Source: an uncultured Lachnospiraceae bacterium (GTDB taxonomy: Bacteria > Bacillota > Clostridia > Lachnospirales > Lachnospiraceae). Taken from it: 53,997 bases of DNA. Positions 26,359 through 35,208 of this stretch are shown in pieces. Made by a program: the position numbers and the translations under genes. Numbering within the stretch: the first letter of the stretch is position 1; each line of letters begins with the position of its first letter. The stretch spans positions 1-53,997 of the forward strand of contig CACWQH010000013.1 in NCBI GenBank assembly GCA_902762955.1. Direction: 5' to 3'. Below the pieces are notes generated by a model that saw only the letters and a list, made by a program, of their open reading frames with translations, was not told where the DNA came from and did not search any database.

Positions 26359-27765
26359 ATGATGAGATCATTATATTCTGGTGTTGCAGGTCTTAAGACT
26401 CACCAGACAAAGATGGATGTAATAGGTAACAATATAGCTAACGTTAACACAATAGGATTTAAATCATCCTCTGTATTGTTCAGAGATGTTTTATACCAAA
26501 CAAGCTCAAACGCAACAGGAGCTACTACTAATACCGGTGGTACCAATGCTTCTCAGATAGGTCTTGGTACAAAGATGGCATCTATTTCCACTTCAATTAC
26601 TGAAACAGGTGCAGCTCAGAGTACAAATAATCCATACGACTTGATGCTCGACAGTTCAAGCTTCTTCATCGTAAGCCGTGGCGGAGTTAATTATTTTACA
26701 AAGGTTGGTGCTTTTGAAGTAGATGCTGCAGGATGTCTTGTTACAAGTAACGGATATCAGGTTATGGGATGGCAGGTTGATCCTGATAATCCAACAGTTA
26801 TAAGAAAGGATACTGTATCAGCGCTTTATCCTGAATCAGAGGAAAATAAGGTTTCTGCACCTGAGATGACATCCAGTGCACATATGACAGGTAACGTAGA
26901 TATGACAGATACAGAGCTTACATCAACCGACGGCAAGACAGTATCTGTATCAATATATGATTCACTTGGTTACAGCTATACAGTTAAATTTAAGATGACT
27001 CAGGATGCCGGACAGGCAGATAAGTCTTTATATAATCTTGAAATTGATTCAATTAAGGATGCCAACAATGTTGATATTCTTGGTGCTGATGATCCAAGTA
27101 CTCCAAATGTTACTGAGGGCGGATACACTGCTACACTTGGCGGTGGAAACTCGATTCAGATTAAATTTGATCCGGATTCAGGTTTATTCGAATATGCCGG
27201 AAGTGCAGGACAAAAGGAATCTCTCCTTAAGATTACACCTCAGGGAACTGACAGAGGAGATGTATTTACCGCTAAGGTAAACGGAGAGGATGTTGAAGGC
27301 GTAACTATTGATTTCTCAGCACTTACAATGTTTGAAGCAGGCGGAAAATCATCAGCTAAAATGGTCAGAGCTGCTCAGGATACAACCGGAGGCGGTCGTG
27401 CAGCAGGTAAGCTTAATGACGTAAGTATAGATAATGCAGGTAAAATATATGGTGTTTACAGCAACGGTGAGACTAAGCTTATGGGTCAGATAGCTGTTGC
27501 AAACTTTGATAATCCAATGGGTCTTGAGGCTATAGGCGACAGCCTTTACAAGACTACTCAGAACTCAGGAGACTTTGATGGTATAGGTTCTGCAGTAGAT
27601 GAAAATGGTGGCAAGATGACTCAGGGTGTATTGGAAATGTCCAATGTTGACTTATCAGCAGAGTTTACTGATATGATTACAACTCAAAGAGGTTTCCAGG
27701 CTAACTCAAGAATTATTACTACATCCGATTCACTGCTTGAAGAATTGGTAAATCTTAAGAGATAA
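26359..27765 (+). CDS. flgE: Flagellar hook protein FlgE
   Basis: A 468-residue hook subunit. The N-terminal signature SLYSGVAGLKTHQTKMDVIG then NNIANVNTIGFKSS and the C-terminal EFTDMITTQRGFQANSRIIT are both intact. Domain D1/D2 sequences lie between. Subunits are exported and polymerise under FlgD. The gene begins with ATGATG, and a strong AGGAGG precedes it. Confidence 0.95.
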   Translation: MMRSLYSGVAGLKTHQTKMDVIGNNIANVNTIGFKSSSVLFRDVLYQTSSNATGATTNTGGTNASQIGLGTKMASISTSITETGAAQSTNNPYDLMLDSSSFFIVSRGGVNYFTKVGAFEVDAAGCLVTSNGYQVMGWQVDPDNPTVIRKDTVSALYPESEENKVSAPEMTSSAHMTGNVDMTDTELTSTDGKTVSVSIYDSLGYSYTVKFKMTQDAGQADKSLYNLEIDSIKDANNVDILGADDPSTPNVTEGGYTATLGGGNSIQIKFDPDSGLFEYAGSAGQKESLLKITPQGTDRGDVFTAKVNGEDVEGVTIDFSALTMFEAGGKSSAKMVRAAQDTTGGGRAAGKLNDVSIDNAGKIYGVYSNGETKLMGQIAVANFDNPMGLEAIGDSLYKTTQNSGDFDGIGSAVDENGGKMTQGVLEMSNVDLSAEFTDMITTQRGFQANSRIITTSDSLLEELVNLKR

Positions 27766-27780
27766 TTAATAATAAAATCA

Positions 27781-27837
27781 CGCCCTTTCGTATAAGTTCA
27801 ATTATTAAATTGGCGAGTACGAAAGGGCGATATTTTT
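27781..27837 (+). terminator. Composite terminator-like hairpin after flgE
   Basis: CGCCCTTTCGTA (27781-27792) and TACGAAAGGGCG (27818-27829) are exact 12-base arms; the loop holds a second stem CAATT-ATTA-AATTG. ATATTTTTG follows. It separates the hook half of the operon from the flbD-mot half and precedes a promoter. Confidence 0.7.
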
Positions 27838-27838
27838 G

Positions 27839-27867
27839 TAGACATAAAATGTTTCTTGTGGTATAAT
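27839..27867 (+). promoter_or_regulatory. Strong internal promoter before flbD
   Basis: TAGACA (27839-27844), exactly 17 bases and consensus TATAAT (27862-27867) with an extended -10 TGG just before it. The start point would be near 27874, about 42 bases before flbD. It can drive the second half of the flagellar operon independently. Confidence 0.7.
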
Positions 27868-27880
27868 ACAAGCGTTGTAT
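27866..27880 (+). promoter_or_regulatory. Operator-like palindrome at the internal promoter
   Basis: ATACAA-GCG-TTGTAT is a perfect inverted repeat that overlaps the last bases of the -10 box and the predicted start point, the usual place for a repressor site. Confidence 0.5.
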
Positions 27881-27915
27881 AGTGTCGTGATAAAAATGTT
27901 GGGAGAGCTAAGCTT

Positions 27916-28104
27916 ATGATAGAAGTAACAAGACTCAAGGGTGCAAAGATTATAATCAATGCTGAGTTGATTGAAACTGTCGAAGAAACTCCTGACACAG
28001 TTATCACGCTTACCAGCGGAAAAAAGTTTATTGTCAGTGAGACAAGCAGAGAAATTACTGATTTAGTTATAAATTATAAGAGAAAGATTCATACGCCTTT
28101 ATAA
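27916..28104 (+). CDS. flbD: FlbD/SwrD-family flagellar protein
   Basis: A 62-residue protein of the FlbD family (TRLKGAKIIINAELIETVEE, VITLTSGKKFIVSE). The Bacillus homologue SwrD sits at the same place after flgE and raises motor power. It leads the motA-motB-fliL group here. No membrane segment. Confidence 0.9.
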   Translation: MIEVTRLKGAKIIINAELIETVEETPDTVITLTSGKKFIVSETSREITDLVINYKRKIHTPL

Positions 28105-28132
28105 AGGCTGTGATATTTTGAGGTGACTTAAG

Positions 28133-28915
28133 TTGGATATAGCATCGATTATCGGTATAGGTGCAGCGCTTTTCCTTATGATAAACGGTATGGGCGGCGT
28201 TGGTGCACTGATGGAAACGTTCATAGATATGCCATCGGTATTTATAACCTTTGGTGGTGCTTTTGGTACAATTCTTGCTATGAATACATTAAAGGGATTC
28301 CTTGCAGGATTAAAATCATATCTTTTGATTTTTAAAACACCAAAGTCCAGCGAGATAGATACTATAAAATCCATAATTGATCTTTCCAATCTTGCCAGAA
28401 GAGAAGGTCTTCTTGCACTTGAGGAATCCGCAAATTCCCTTGATGATGAATTTATGAAAAAGGGCGTAATGCTTATTGTCGATGGTACCGATCCGGAGCT
28501 TGTAAGAAGTATACTTGAGGCTGAGCTTATAAATGTTGATACAAGACATCAGAGTAACATTGGATTTTGGAAGGATGTTGCATCTATGGGACCTGCATGG
28601 GGTATGATTGGTACACTTATAGGTCTTATCCTTATGCTTAAGGATTTGTCTGATCCTGATTCTATCGGTCCTAATATGGCGGTTGCTCTTATAACAACAT
28701 TGTATGGTTCCGTACTTGCAAACTGGGTTTGTGCACCTGCATCCAGTAAGCTTGCAAAATTAAATGATACAGAGATTAAACTTAAGGAAGTTATGATAGA
28801 GGGTATCCTTTCTATACAAGCAGGAGAAAACCCAAGAGTTATTGAGGAAAAGTTGAAGGCTTTCCTTGCTCCTAAGGACAGAGCCGGACTTGGTGAAGAA
28901 GGCGGTGGTCAGTAA
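28133..28915 (+). CDS. motA: Flagellar stator protein MotA
   Basis: A 260-residue stator subunit with four membrane helices (residues ~2-25, 33-52, 146-168, 178-200) and the large cytoplasmic loop that touches FliG. PGWG-like PAWGMIGTLIGLILML marks helix 3. TTG is the start, behind GAGGTGA. The last base of the stop codon is the first base of motB, giving tight coupling that matches the MotA/MotB complex. Confidence 0.94.
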   Translation: MDIASIIGIGAALFLMINGMGGVGALMETFIDMPSVFITFGGAFGTILAMNTLKGFLAGLKSYLLIFKTPKSSEIDTIKSIIDLSNLARREGLLALEESANSLDDEFMKKGVMLIVDGTDPELVRSILEAELINVDTRHQSNIGFWKDVASMGPAWGMIGTLIGLILMLKDLSDPDSIGPNMAVALITTLYGSVLANWVCAPASSKLAKLNDTEIKLKEVMIEGILSIQAGENPRVIEEKLKAFLAPKDRAGLGEEGGGQ

Positions 28916-29760
28916 TGGCGAAGAAAAAAGAACAGCCGGCTGAGGAAGGTTCACCGGCGTGGATGGCGACATTCAGTGACCTTATGAATCTTTTGCTATG
29001 CTTCTTCGTTTTGTTGTTTGCCAGCTCTACAATGGATGAAGGTAAGATTCAAAAGATTATGGCTTCATTTAACAATATGAATTTTTCTATTTTGAATGAA
29101 GGTAATATATCTCTTTTGTCAGGTGACTTGATGTCGGGTGGTGTTACACAGGTGCCTGATATCCAAAGCATATTGACTCAGGCGGGAAAAGCTATTGATG
29201 GTGATCCCGGAGAGAATTTGGAGGCCTCATCATCAGATGCCGATAAGCTCTCTGATGAAGAATTAAAAAATGAGTATGATAAGCGAGGAGAGGAACAATC
29301 CGAAGAAATGTATGAAGAGATTGTTCAGATGGCAGAATCATACACCATAGATGATGAGATTATTCTTGATTACAATGCCCAGTATGTTGAGCTTAATTTA
29401 AACGGTTCCATACTTTTTGATTCGGGTAAAGCTGAGGTAAGAGAAGATTCAAAGATGTTTTTGCAAAAAATTGCAAGAATTCTTATTAAATATAAGTATT
29501 GCATAATTGAGATAGAAGGACATACAGATAATGTTCCTATTTCTACTTCAAAATATGAAAACAACAGAGCACTTTCAACCGAAAGAGCCAGAAATGTATA
29601 TGAATATCTTATGTCTCAGGAAAACTTCATTGATGCAAACATGAAGATAGCCGGATATGGTGAAAGTAAGCCTATTGCATCAAATGCTACAGAAGAGGGA
29701 CGAGCAAAAAACAGAAGAGTTGTTATAAAGATATATAATCAGCAGAATTCTGTTTATTAA
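28915..29760 (+). CDS. motB: Flagellar stator protein MotB
   Basis: A 281-residue protein with a single N-terminal membrane helix containing the ion-binding aspartate Asp22 (TFSDLMNLLLCFFVLLF) and a C-terminal OmpA-like peptidoglycan-binding domain (IEIEGHTDNVPI, LSTERARNVYEYL). With MotA it forms the ion channel that is anchored to the wall. An acidic linker of about 80 residues connects the parts. Confidence 0.95.
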   Translation: MAKKKEQPAEEGSPAWMATFSDLMNLLLCFFVLLFASSTMDEGKIQKIMASFNNMNFSILNEGNISLLSGDLMSGGVTQVPDIQSILTQAGKAIDGDPGENLEASSSDADKLSDEELKNEYDKRGEEQSEEMYEEIVQMAESYTIDDEIILDYNAQYVELNLNGSILFDSGKAEVREDSKMFLQKIARILIKYKYCIIEIEGHTDNVPISTSKYENNRALSTERARNVYEYLMSQENFIDANMKIAGYGESKPIASNATEEGRAKNRRVVIKIYNQQNSVY

Positions 29761-29786
29761 TAAATCATTTTATGAGGAGAATAAAA

Positions 29787-30305
29787 ATGAGAAAGAATCT
29801 TATTACCGTTATAATACTTGCGATTTGTATAATAAACCTTGTATTTAACATATTACTTGTATTTGTGTTTATGCCATCTGCAACAAAAACCAATAAGCTT
29901 ATAGGTGATATAGCTGCGGTTCTTGATTTGGAAATTGCTTCACAATCAAGTGGAGATTCTTCTGGTTTTGATGTTGCTGATTTGGCACCTTTCCAGCTTG
30001 AACAGGGTAATCCGATTAACCTTGCTTCAGATGGCTCTGATAAGGTTCATGCTCTTCAATATGGAATTACAATCAACTTAGATAAAACTGCTAAAGATTA
30101 CAGTAAGGTTCAGGCTAATTTGGAAGCTTCAACATCTCTTATATATGATATGACACGTGATGTAATCGGTAATTACACATATGCTCAGGTCATTGATGTA
30201 GAGGTTCAAAGACAGATAAAGGAAGAAATCTTGAAAAACCTTAAGGAAACCTTTAATACAGAATGTATTTATTCCGTAAGCTTTTACAATTGGGTAGCAC
30301 AGTAA
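29787..30305 (+). CDS. fliL: Flagellar basal body-associated protein FliL
   Basis: A 172-residue protein with one N-terminal membrane helix (about residues 5-27) and a stomatin-like extracytoplasmic domain ending in the conserved IKEEILKNLKETFN segment. FliL surrounds the stator and stabilises it. The ATG at 29787 is preferred because GAGGAG lies just upstream; an ATG at 29772 overlaps that site. Confidence 0.85.
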   Translation: MRKNLITVIILAICIINLVFNILLVFVFMPSATKTNKLIGDIAAVLDLEIASQSSGDSSGFDVADLAPFQLEQGNPINLASDGSDKVHALQYGITINLDKTAKDYSKVQANLEASTSLIYDMTRDVIGNYTYAQVIDVEVQRQIKEEILKNLKETFNTECIYSVSFYNWVAQ

Positions 30306-30328
30306 TCTTTCCTTAGGAGGCGAATTGC

Positions 30329-31309
30329 GTGGCAGACGTATTATCACAAAATGAAATAGATGCCTTGCTTAAGCAGCTTAGCTCCGGCGAGTTAGATGTT
30401 GATACTATAGAAGATTCACAGGCGGCTAAGGTTAAGGAGTATGATTTCTCAAGACCGGCAAAGTTTTCTAAAGAACATCTTAGAACACTTGAGATAATAT
30501 TTGAACATTTTGGAAGATTATTATCAAGTAATCTGCCTGCATATCTTAGAAAGAATGTCCAGGTGGAGGTTATGAACTCAGAAGCGGTAACTTATTCCGA
30601 GTTTTCAAATGCCTTATCCAATCCGGTTTTGCTCGCTATAGTAAATATGTCTCCGCTATCGGGTAACATTATTTTGGAGCTGGCAACCAATATAGGATAT
30701 ACAATTATTGACAGACTGCTTGGAGGTTCGGGAGAACCGCTGGAAAAAGTAAGGGATTTTTCGGAAATTGAATTATCGATCTTAGAAAGAATATTTAATG
30801 TTATTATAGAATTGTTAAGAGAACCATGGGGTAACGTAGTTGAGATTGATCCTTATCTTGAAAGGATAGAAACAAATTCTCAGTTTGCTCAGATTATATC
30901 GCCCACAGAGATGATAGCCATAGTAACTATCAACATTAACATCGGCGGTGTAGAAGGTCTTATGAATGTATGTCTTCCGTTTATGACCTTGGAAGATGTA
31001 ATGGATAAGCTTAATACAAAGTATTGGTTTTCTACTATGCAGGATAGAGATGAGCAAAGCTATGCTGATGTTATTGAAACAGCAATCAATAAGGCTCAGA
31101 TTCCTATTTCTGCCGAGCTCGGAAAGAGTACAATTACTGTTTGGGATTTTGTTAATCTTCAGATAGGCGATGTAATAAAGCTCAATACCAATGTTGATGA
31201 TGAGCTTGATATATATGTCGGAAATATTGTAAAATTTAAAGGGTTACCGGGTTCAGCCAGTGATAATTACGCTGTAAAAGTCACTGAGATCTATAGAGAG
31301 GAGGAATAA
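30329..31309 (+). CDS. fliM: Flagellar motor switch protein FliM
   Basis: A 326-residue switch protein. The N-terminal CheY-P binding peptide LSQNEIDALLKQL (residues 5-17) is followed by the middle CheC-like domain and a C-terminal SpoA domain. GTG start, with AGGAGG upstream. It is followed six bases later by fliY. Confidence 0.96.
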   Translation: MADVLSQNEIDALLKQLSSGELDVDTIEDSQAAKVKEYDFSRPAKFSKEHLRTLEIIFEHFGRLLSSNLPAYLRKNVQVEVMNSEAVTYSEFSNALSNPVLLAIVNMSPLSGNIILELATNIGYTIIDRLLGGSGEPLEKVRDFSEIELSILERIFNVIIELLREPWGNVVEIDPYLERIETNSQFAQIISPTEMIAIVTININIGGVEGLMNVCLPFMTLEDVMDKLNTKYWFSTMQDRDEQSYADVIETAINKAQIPISAELGKSTITVWDFVNLQIGDVIKLNTNVDDELDIYVGNIVKFKGLPGSASDNYAVKVTEIYREEE

Positions 31310-31315
31310 GCTGAT

Positions 31316-32470
31316 ATGGATGGCATGTTATCACAAGAGGAGATAAACGCATTGCTTGGAGACATGGGTGCGGGTTCTTCGGATAGCACATCATCTGGAG
31401 GAGGTGGATACCTCAGTACAGATGAAAAGGATGCGATAGGTGAGATATCCAACATATGTATGGGTACGGCAGCAACTACCCTTTATTCCTTGGTTAATCA
31501 AAAGGTTGTAATAACCACCCCGGTTGTTGAAGTAACAACATGGGACAGTATGACAAAAGAATATGCAAGACCTTGTGTTTTTATCAATATAAATTATAAA
31601 GAGGGTATTGATGGAAATAATGTATTGATTCTTAAGGAAGAAGATGTTAAAGTAATCACAGACTTGATGATGGGCGGTGATGGACTTAATCCTTCTCCTG
31701 AACTTACGGATTTGCATATAAGCGCGATTTGTGAGGCGATGAATCAGATGATGGGTTCTTCAGCTACATCTCTTTCATCAATGCTTAACTGTAAGGTCGA
31801 TATAAGCCCTCCTGAAGCAGAGCTTATTGACATGGCCGGCAATATTGATCCGGCAAAGATATCTAATTTCATAAATGGTGAATTTGTAAATGTAACCTTT
31901 AGGATGACTATAGGCGAACTTGTTGACAGTACGATAATGCAGCTATATCCTATAGATCTTGCTAAGGAATTATATAAAAAGTTTTCAAGTGGAGATGAAC
32001 AGACTTCTGAACCACCTAAGGAGGCATCGCCGCAGCCTGCGGCAGTACCTCAGCCGGCACAACAGCCACAGCCTCAACCGGCACAACAGCCGATGATGGA
32101 ACAACCGATGATGGGACAGCCAATGATGGGACAGCCGATGATGGGGCAGCCGATGATGGGGCAGGATGTAAATGTACAAAATGTTCAGTTTAAGGCCTTT
32201 AATCCTATGCCAAATCCGGTGTTGCAGCAGGAAAACATTGATTTGATTATGGATGTTCCGCTTGATGTTTCTGTTGTACTTGGCAGAACCAAGAAATCAA
32301 TAAAAGAAATCCTCGAGTTTGCACCGGGAACTATTATTGAACTTAACAGACTTGCAGGTGAACCGATAGATGTTATAGTCAATCAGAAATTGGTTGCAAA
32401 GGGCGAGGTTGTAGTTATAGAAGAAAGCTTTGGTATAAGAATTACCGATATAATAAAGGAAAAAATGTAA
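31316..32470 (+). CDS. fliY: Motor switch phosphatase FliY (FliN/FliY)
   Basis: A 384-residue fusion: N-terminal SQEEINALLGDM peptide like that of FliM, a CheC-type phosphatase domain with two E..N motifs (EISNICMGTA near 42; ICEAMNQMMGSS near 139), a Pro/Gln/Met linker (about residues 225-290) and a C-terminal SpoA (FliN) domain of about 75 residues. FliY dephosphorylates CheY-P at the rotor. The linker contains a 15-base tandem repeat. The FliM-FliY-CheY order equals Bacillus. Confidence 0.94.
   Translation: MDGMLSQEEINALLGDMGAGSSDSTSSGGGGYLSTDEKDAIGEISNICMGTAATTLYSLVNQKVVITTPVVEVTTWDSMTKEYARPCVFININYKEGIDGNNVLILKEEDVKVITDLMMGGDGLNPSPELTDLHISAICEAMNQMMGSSATSLSSMLNCKVDISPPEAELIDMAGNIDPAKISNFINGEFVNVTFRMTIGELVDSTIMQLYPIDLAKELYKKFSSGDEQTSEPPKEASPQPAAVPQPAQQPQPQPAQQPMMEQPMMGQPMMGQPMMGQPMMGQDVNVQNVQFKAFNPMPNPVLQQENIDLIMDVPLDVSVVLGRTKKSIKEILEFAPGTIIELNRLAGEPIDVIVNQKLVAKGEVVVIEESFGIRITDIIKEKM
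32090..32164 (+). repeat. In-frame 15-bp tandem repeat (PMMGQ x5) in fliY
   Basis: Five 15-base units encode PMM(E/G)Q at residues about 259-283, within the flexible linker between the phosphatase and SpoA domains. Units differ by only a few bases, so length changes by slippage stay in frame. Confidence 0.9.
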
Positions 32471-32485
32471 AAGGAGTATAATTTT

Positions 32486-32848
32486 ATGGCAAAGAGTATA
32501 CTTATTTGTGATGATGCAGCATTTATGAGAATGATGATTAAGGATATTTTAACCAAGAATGGTTATAATATCGCAGGCGAGGCGGAAAATGGCGCCAAGG
32601 CTGTTGAAAAGTATGAGGAGACTAAGCCTGATTTGGTTCTCATGGATATTACTATGCCTGAAATGGATGGTATTCAGGCACTTAAGAAAATTAAGGAAAA
32701 GGATCCAAATGCCAGCGTTGTTATGTGTTCAGCTATGGGCCAGCAGGCTATGGTTATTGAGTCTATTCAGTCAGGTGCAAGAGACTTTATAGTTAAACCG
32801 TTCCAGCCGGATCGTGTAATTGAGGCAGTGAAAAAGGCAGTAGAATAA
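32486..32848 (+). CDS. cheY: Chemotaxis response regulator CheY
   Basis: A 120-residue single-domain receiver. Asp9/Asp10 form the acidic pocket, Asp54 (LVLMDITMPEMDG) is the phosphorylation site, and the Lys of VKPF is present. CheY-P made by CheA binds FliM/FliY and changes rotation; its location between fliY and fliO is as in Bacillus. Confidence 0.95.
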   Translation: MAKSILICDDAAFMRMMIKDILTKNGYNIAGEAENGAKAVEKYEETKPDLVLMDITMPEMDGIQALKKIKEKDPNASVVMCSAMGQQAMVIESIQSGARDFIVKPFQPDRVIEAVKKAVE

Positions 32849-32849
32849 T

Positions 32850-33263
32850 ATGAAAATATTTTTATTGGGTAATAGCTACGGAGGATGGCATTCATTCGTC
32901 AATATTCTGTCGCTATTGCTTATATTTGTATTGGTTTTGGCTATGGCTTATTTTTCTACTAAGTTTATAGCTAAAATTCAGGCAGGAAATGCAAATTACA
33001 AGTCTAATATTAGAATAATTGAATCTTACAGGCTTGGAAATAATAAGTTTATCGCCATAGTGAAAATCGGTGGTGATTATTATGCCATTGCCTTGGGCAA
33101 GGAGGAAGTTACCTTTATTGATAAGCTTGATACGGATGGACTTAAGTTAAATGAAGAAGGTGCTTCCCAAGCATCAGACGGTGCATTTGGTAAAATGGAT
33201 TTCAAGGATGTTCTGTCTAAAATTAAAAATAAAAAATCAAAAGATGATAAGGACGCAAAGTAG
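32850..33263 (+). CDS. fliO: Flagellar biosynthetic protein FliO
   Basis: A 137-residue protein with one membrane helix (about residues 16-36) and a cytosolic beta domain (IRIIESYRLGNNKFIAIVKI, a YYAIALGK motif). FliO helps assemble the FliP ring. It begins one base after cheY, and fliP follows after eight bases. The C-terminal end is Lys/Asp-rich. Confidence 0.85.
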   Translation: MKIFLLGNSYGGWHSFVNILSLLLIFVLVLAMAYFSTKFIAKIQAGNANYKSNIRIIESYRLGNNKFIAIVKIGGDYYAIALGKEEVTFIDKLDTDGLKLNEEGASQASDGAFGKMDFKDVLSKIKNKKSKDDKDAK

Positions 33264-33271
33264 GTAGAAAG

Positions 33272-34102
33272 ATGAGATTTAGAAGGCTTCGTAAGTTAAT
33301 TATATTATTATTTATACCGATTGCCTTAGCTGTCTTTATTTCAGGAACAAATTCATATGCTACAGGAGTTACACCTGATACAGATCCTGAAGAGGGAGTG
33401 GAGAATGCTGTTACAGATGATGAAAATGATGGATTTTCTGTTGGTCTTACTCTGGATTCTAACTCTGATGAAACGAGGCTTGCAGGAACCTTAAGGATGC
33501 TCCTGGTAATAACGGTAATTTCATTAGCTCCATCAATATTAGTTATGCTGACGTCGTTTACGAGAATTATTGTTGTTCTTCATTTTATAAGAACTGCAGT
33601 AGGAACACAATCGTCACCGCCTAATAATGTATTGATTGGGCTTTCGTTGTTTTTAACGCTTTTTATTATGAGTCCTATATTTGTACAGATAAATGAGGAA
33701 GCAATCGAACCCTTGTCGGCACAGGAGATTACTCAGGAAGAAGCTATAGATAATGCTATTACGCCGCTTCGTGAATTTATGCTTAGACAGGTTAGACAGG
33801 AAGATTTGAGACTTTTTATGGATATTGCCAGAATGGGCACTGTTGATGATGTAAGTGAAATTCCTACGACAGTTATTATTCCGGCATTTATAATTAGCGA
33901 ATTAAGAGCCGCATTTATAATAGGCTTTTTGATATATATTCCGTTTATTGTTATTGATATGGTTGTATCATCGGTACTTATGTCAATGGGTATGATGATG
34001 CTTCCACCGACCACAATTTCTATGCCTTTTAAGATTTTACTTTTTGTTATGGCAGATGGCTGGAATTTGATTATAGGTCAGTTGGTTCAGTCGTTCCATT
34101 AA
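33272..34102 (+). CDS. fliP: Flagellar export gate protein FliP
   Basis: A 276-residue FliP. An N-terminal signal-like helix (about residues 8-28) is followed by an acidic stretch, then the typical FliP core with VMLTSFTRIIVVLHFIRTA and SSVLMSMGMMMLPPTTISMP. FliP pentamers form the export channel with FliQ and FliR. Length with leader is normal. Confidence 0.95.
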   Translation: MRFRRLRKLIILLFIPIALAVFISGTNSYATGVTPDTDPEEGVENAVTDDENDGFSVGLTLDSNSDETRLAGTLRMLLVITVISLAPSILVMLTSFTRIIVVLHFIRTAVGTQSSPPNNVLIGLSLFLTLFIMSPIFVQINEEAIEPLSAQEITQEEAIDNAITPLREFMLRQVRQEDLRLFMDIARMGTVDDVSEIPTTVIIPAFIISELRAAFIIGFLIYIPFIVIDMVVSSVLMSMGMMMLPPTTISMPFKILLFVMADGWNLIIGQLVQSFH

Positions 34103-34154
34103 AGTGTGGTCTTGATCCTGATAATATTTTTTGATTGATGAGAAGGTGATTATA

Positions 34155-34424
34155 ATGTCAGTAGGAGACGTAGTAGATTTAACAAGTCAGGCAATATGGT
34201 TATTGATTAAATGTGCTGCACCAATGCTTTTAGCATCACTTATTGTAGGTCTTATTGTCAGTATTTTTCAGACTGTTACATCTATTCAGGAGCAGACGCT
34301 TACGTTTGTTCCAAAGATTTTAACGGTTTTTCTTGTGCTGATTCTGACAGGAAACTGGATTCTTAATAATATAGTTGCTTTTATTCAGGATATTTGCAGT
34401 AGATTTGGAGATTTTGTGGGGTAA
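34155..34424 (+). CDS. fliQ: Flagellar export gate protein FliQ
   Basis: An 89-residue two-helix membrane protein (LIVGLIVSIFQTVTSIQEQT is the family signature). ATG at 34155 follows AAGGTG; the upstream TTG at 34131 would add eight residues and is less likely. Four FliQ wrap the FliP/FliR channel. Confidence 0.94.
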   Translation: MSVGDVVDLTSQAIWLLIKCAAPMLLASLIVGLIVSIFQTVTSIQEQTLTFVPKILTVFLVLILTGNWILNNIVAFIQDICSRFGDFVG

Positions 34425-34430
34425 TGCTGT

Positions 34431-35204
34431 ATGGATTTAAGAATATCTACCTTAACCCTTGAAGCTTTTTTGCTTGTCTTAGTTAGAACAGGCGGCTTTA
34501 TATATACGGCACCTTTGTTCAGTAACAGAAGCATAAATACCAGGCTCAGAGTTATGATTGCCGGTTGTATTGCAATTACTATATTTACATCTATGAATGT
34601 ACCTCTTCCGGAATACGATTCCGTTTTTGGATATACGGTTCTGGTAATAAAAGAGCTTTTGATTGGTTTGTCTTTAGGGTTTGTATCCAGCTTTGTTATG
34701 GCTATTGTTGTAATGGCGGGAGAGTTTATAGACAGAGAAATAGGCTTTACAATGGCTACAACCTTTGATCCGTCTGTCGGAACAATGGTTACAATTACAG
34801 CAGAATTATATGATAAGATGATTTATCTTGTTATTCTTTTAACAAATCTTCATTTTTATATACTTAGGGCACTTGCCCAGTCATTTGAGGTTGTACCATT
34901 GGGACATGTCAATATTAATTATGGCTTTTTGTTTACTGAGGTTTTAGGCTTTATAGCCCAGTATTTTAGTATAGGCTTTAGAATTGCTATGCCTATTTTC
35001 TTAAGTACAATAATATTAAATGTTATTTTAGGTGTAATTTCAAAGAGTTCTCCGCAGATGAATATGTTTGCTATTGGTATGCAGCTTAAGGTTCTGGGAG
35101 GATTACTGATGTTATCAATAGTAACTATGTATATACCGAGTATTGCCAATATGTTGATTGAGAAAATGAATGATGTAGTTACCACGATTTTGGGAGGCTT
35201 ATAA
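34431..35204 (+). CDS. fliR: Flagellar export gate protein FliR
   Basis: A 257-residue protein with about six membrane helices; FIDREIGFTMATTFDPSVGT is the typical FliR core. It completes the FliPQR channel. It ends four bases before flhB, consistent with coupled expression (FliR and FlhB are fused in some clostridia but separate here). Confidence 0.93.
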   Translation: MDLRISTLTLEAFLLVLVRTGGFIYTAPLFSNRSINTRLRVMIAGCIAITIFTSMNVPLPEYDSVFGYTVLVIKELLIGLSLGFVSSFVMAIVVMAGEFIDREIGFTMATTFDPSVGTMVTITAELYDKMIYLVILLTNLHFYILRALAQSFEVVPLGHVNINYGFLFTEVLGFIAQYFSIGFRIAMPIFLSTIILNVILGVISKSSPQMNMFAIGMQLKVLGGLLMLSIVTMYIPSIANMLIEKMNDVVTTILGGL

Positions 35205-35208
35205 ATAT

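Noticed and set aside
28939-29020. Possible sodium-type (MotS/PomB) rather than proton-type stator
   Set aside because: The helix with Asp22 alone does not decide the ion; I kept the neutral MotB call.
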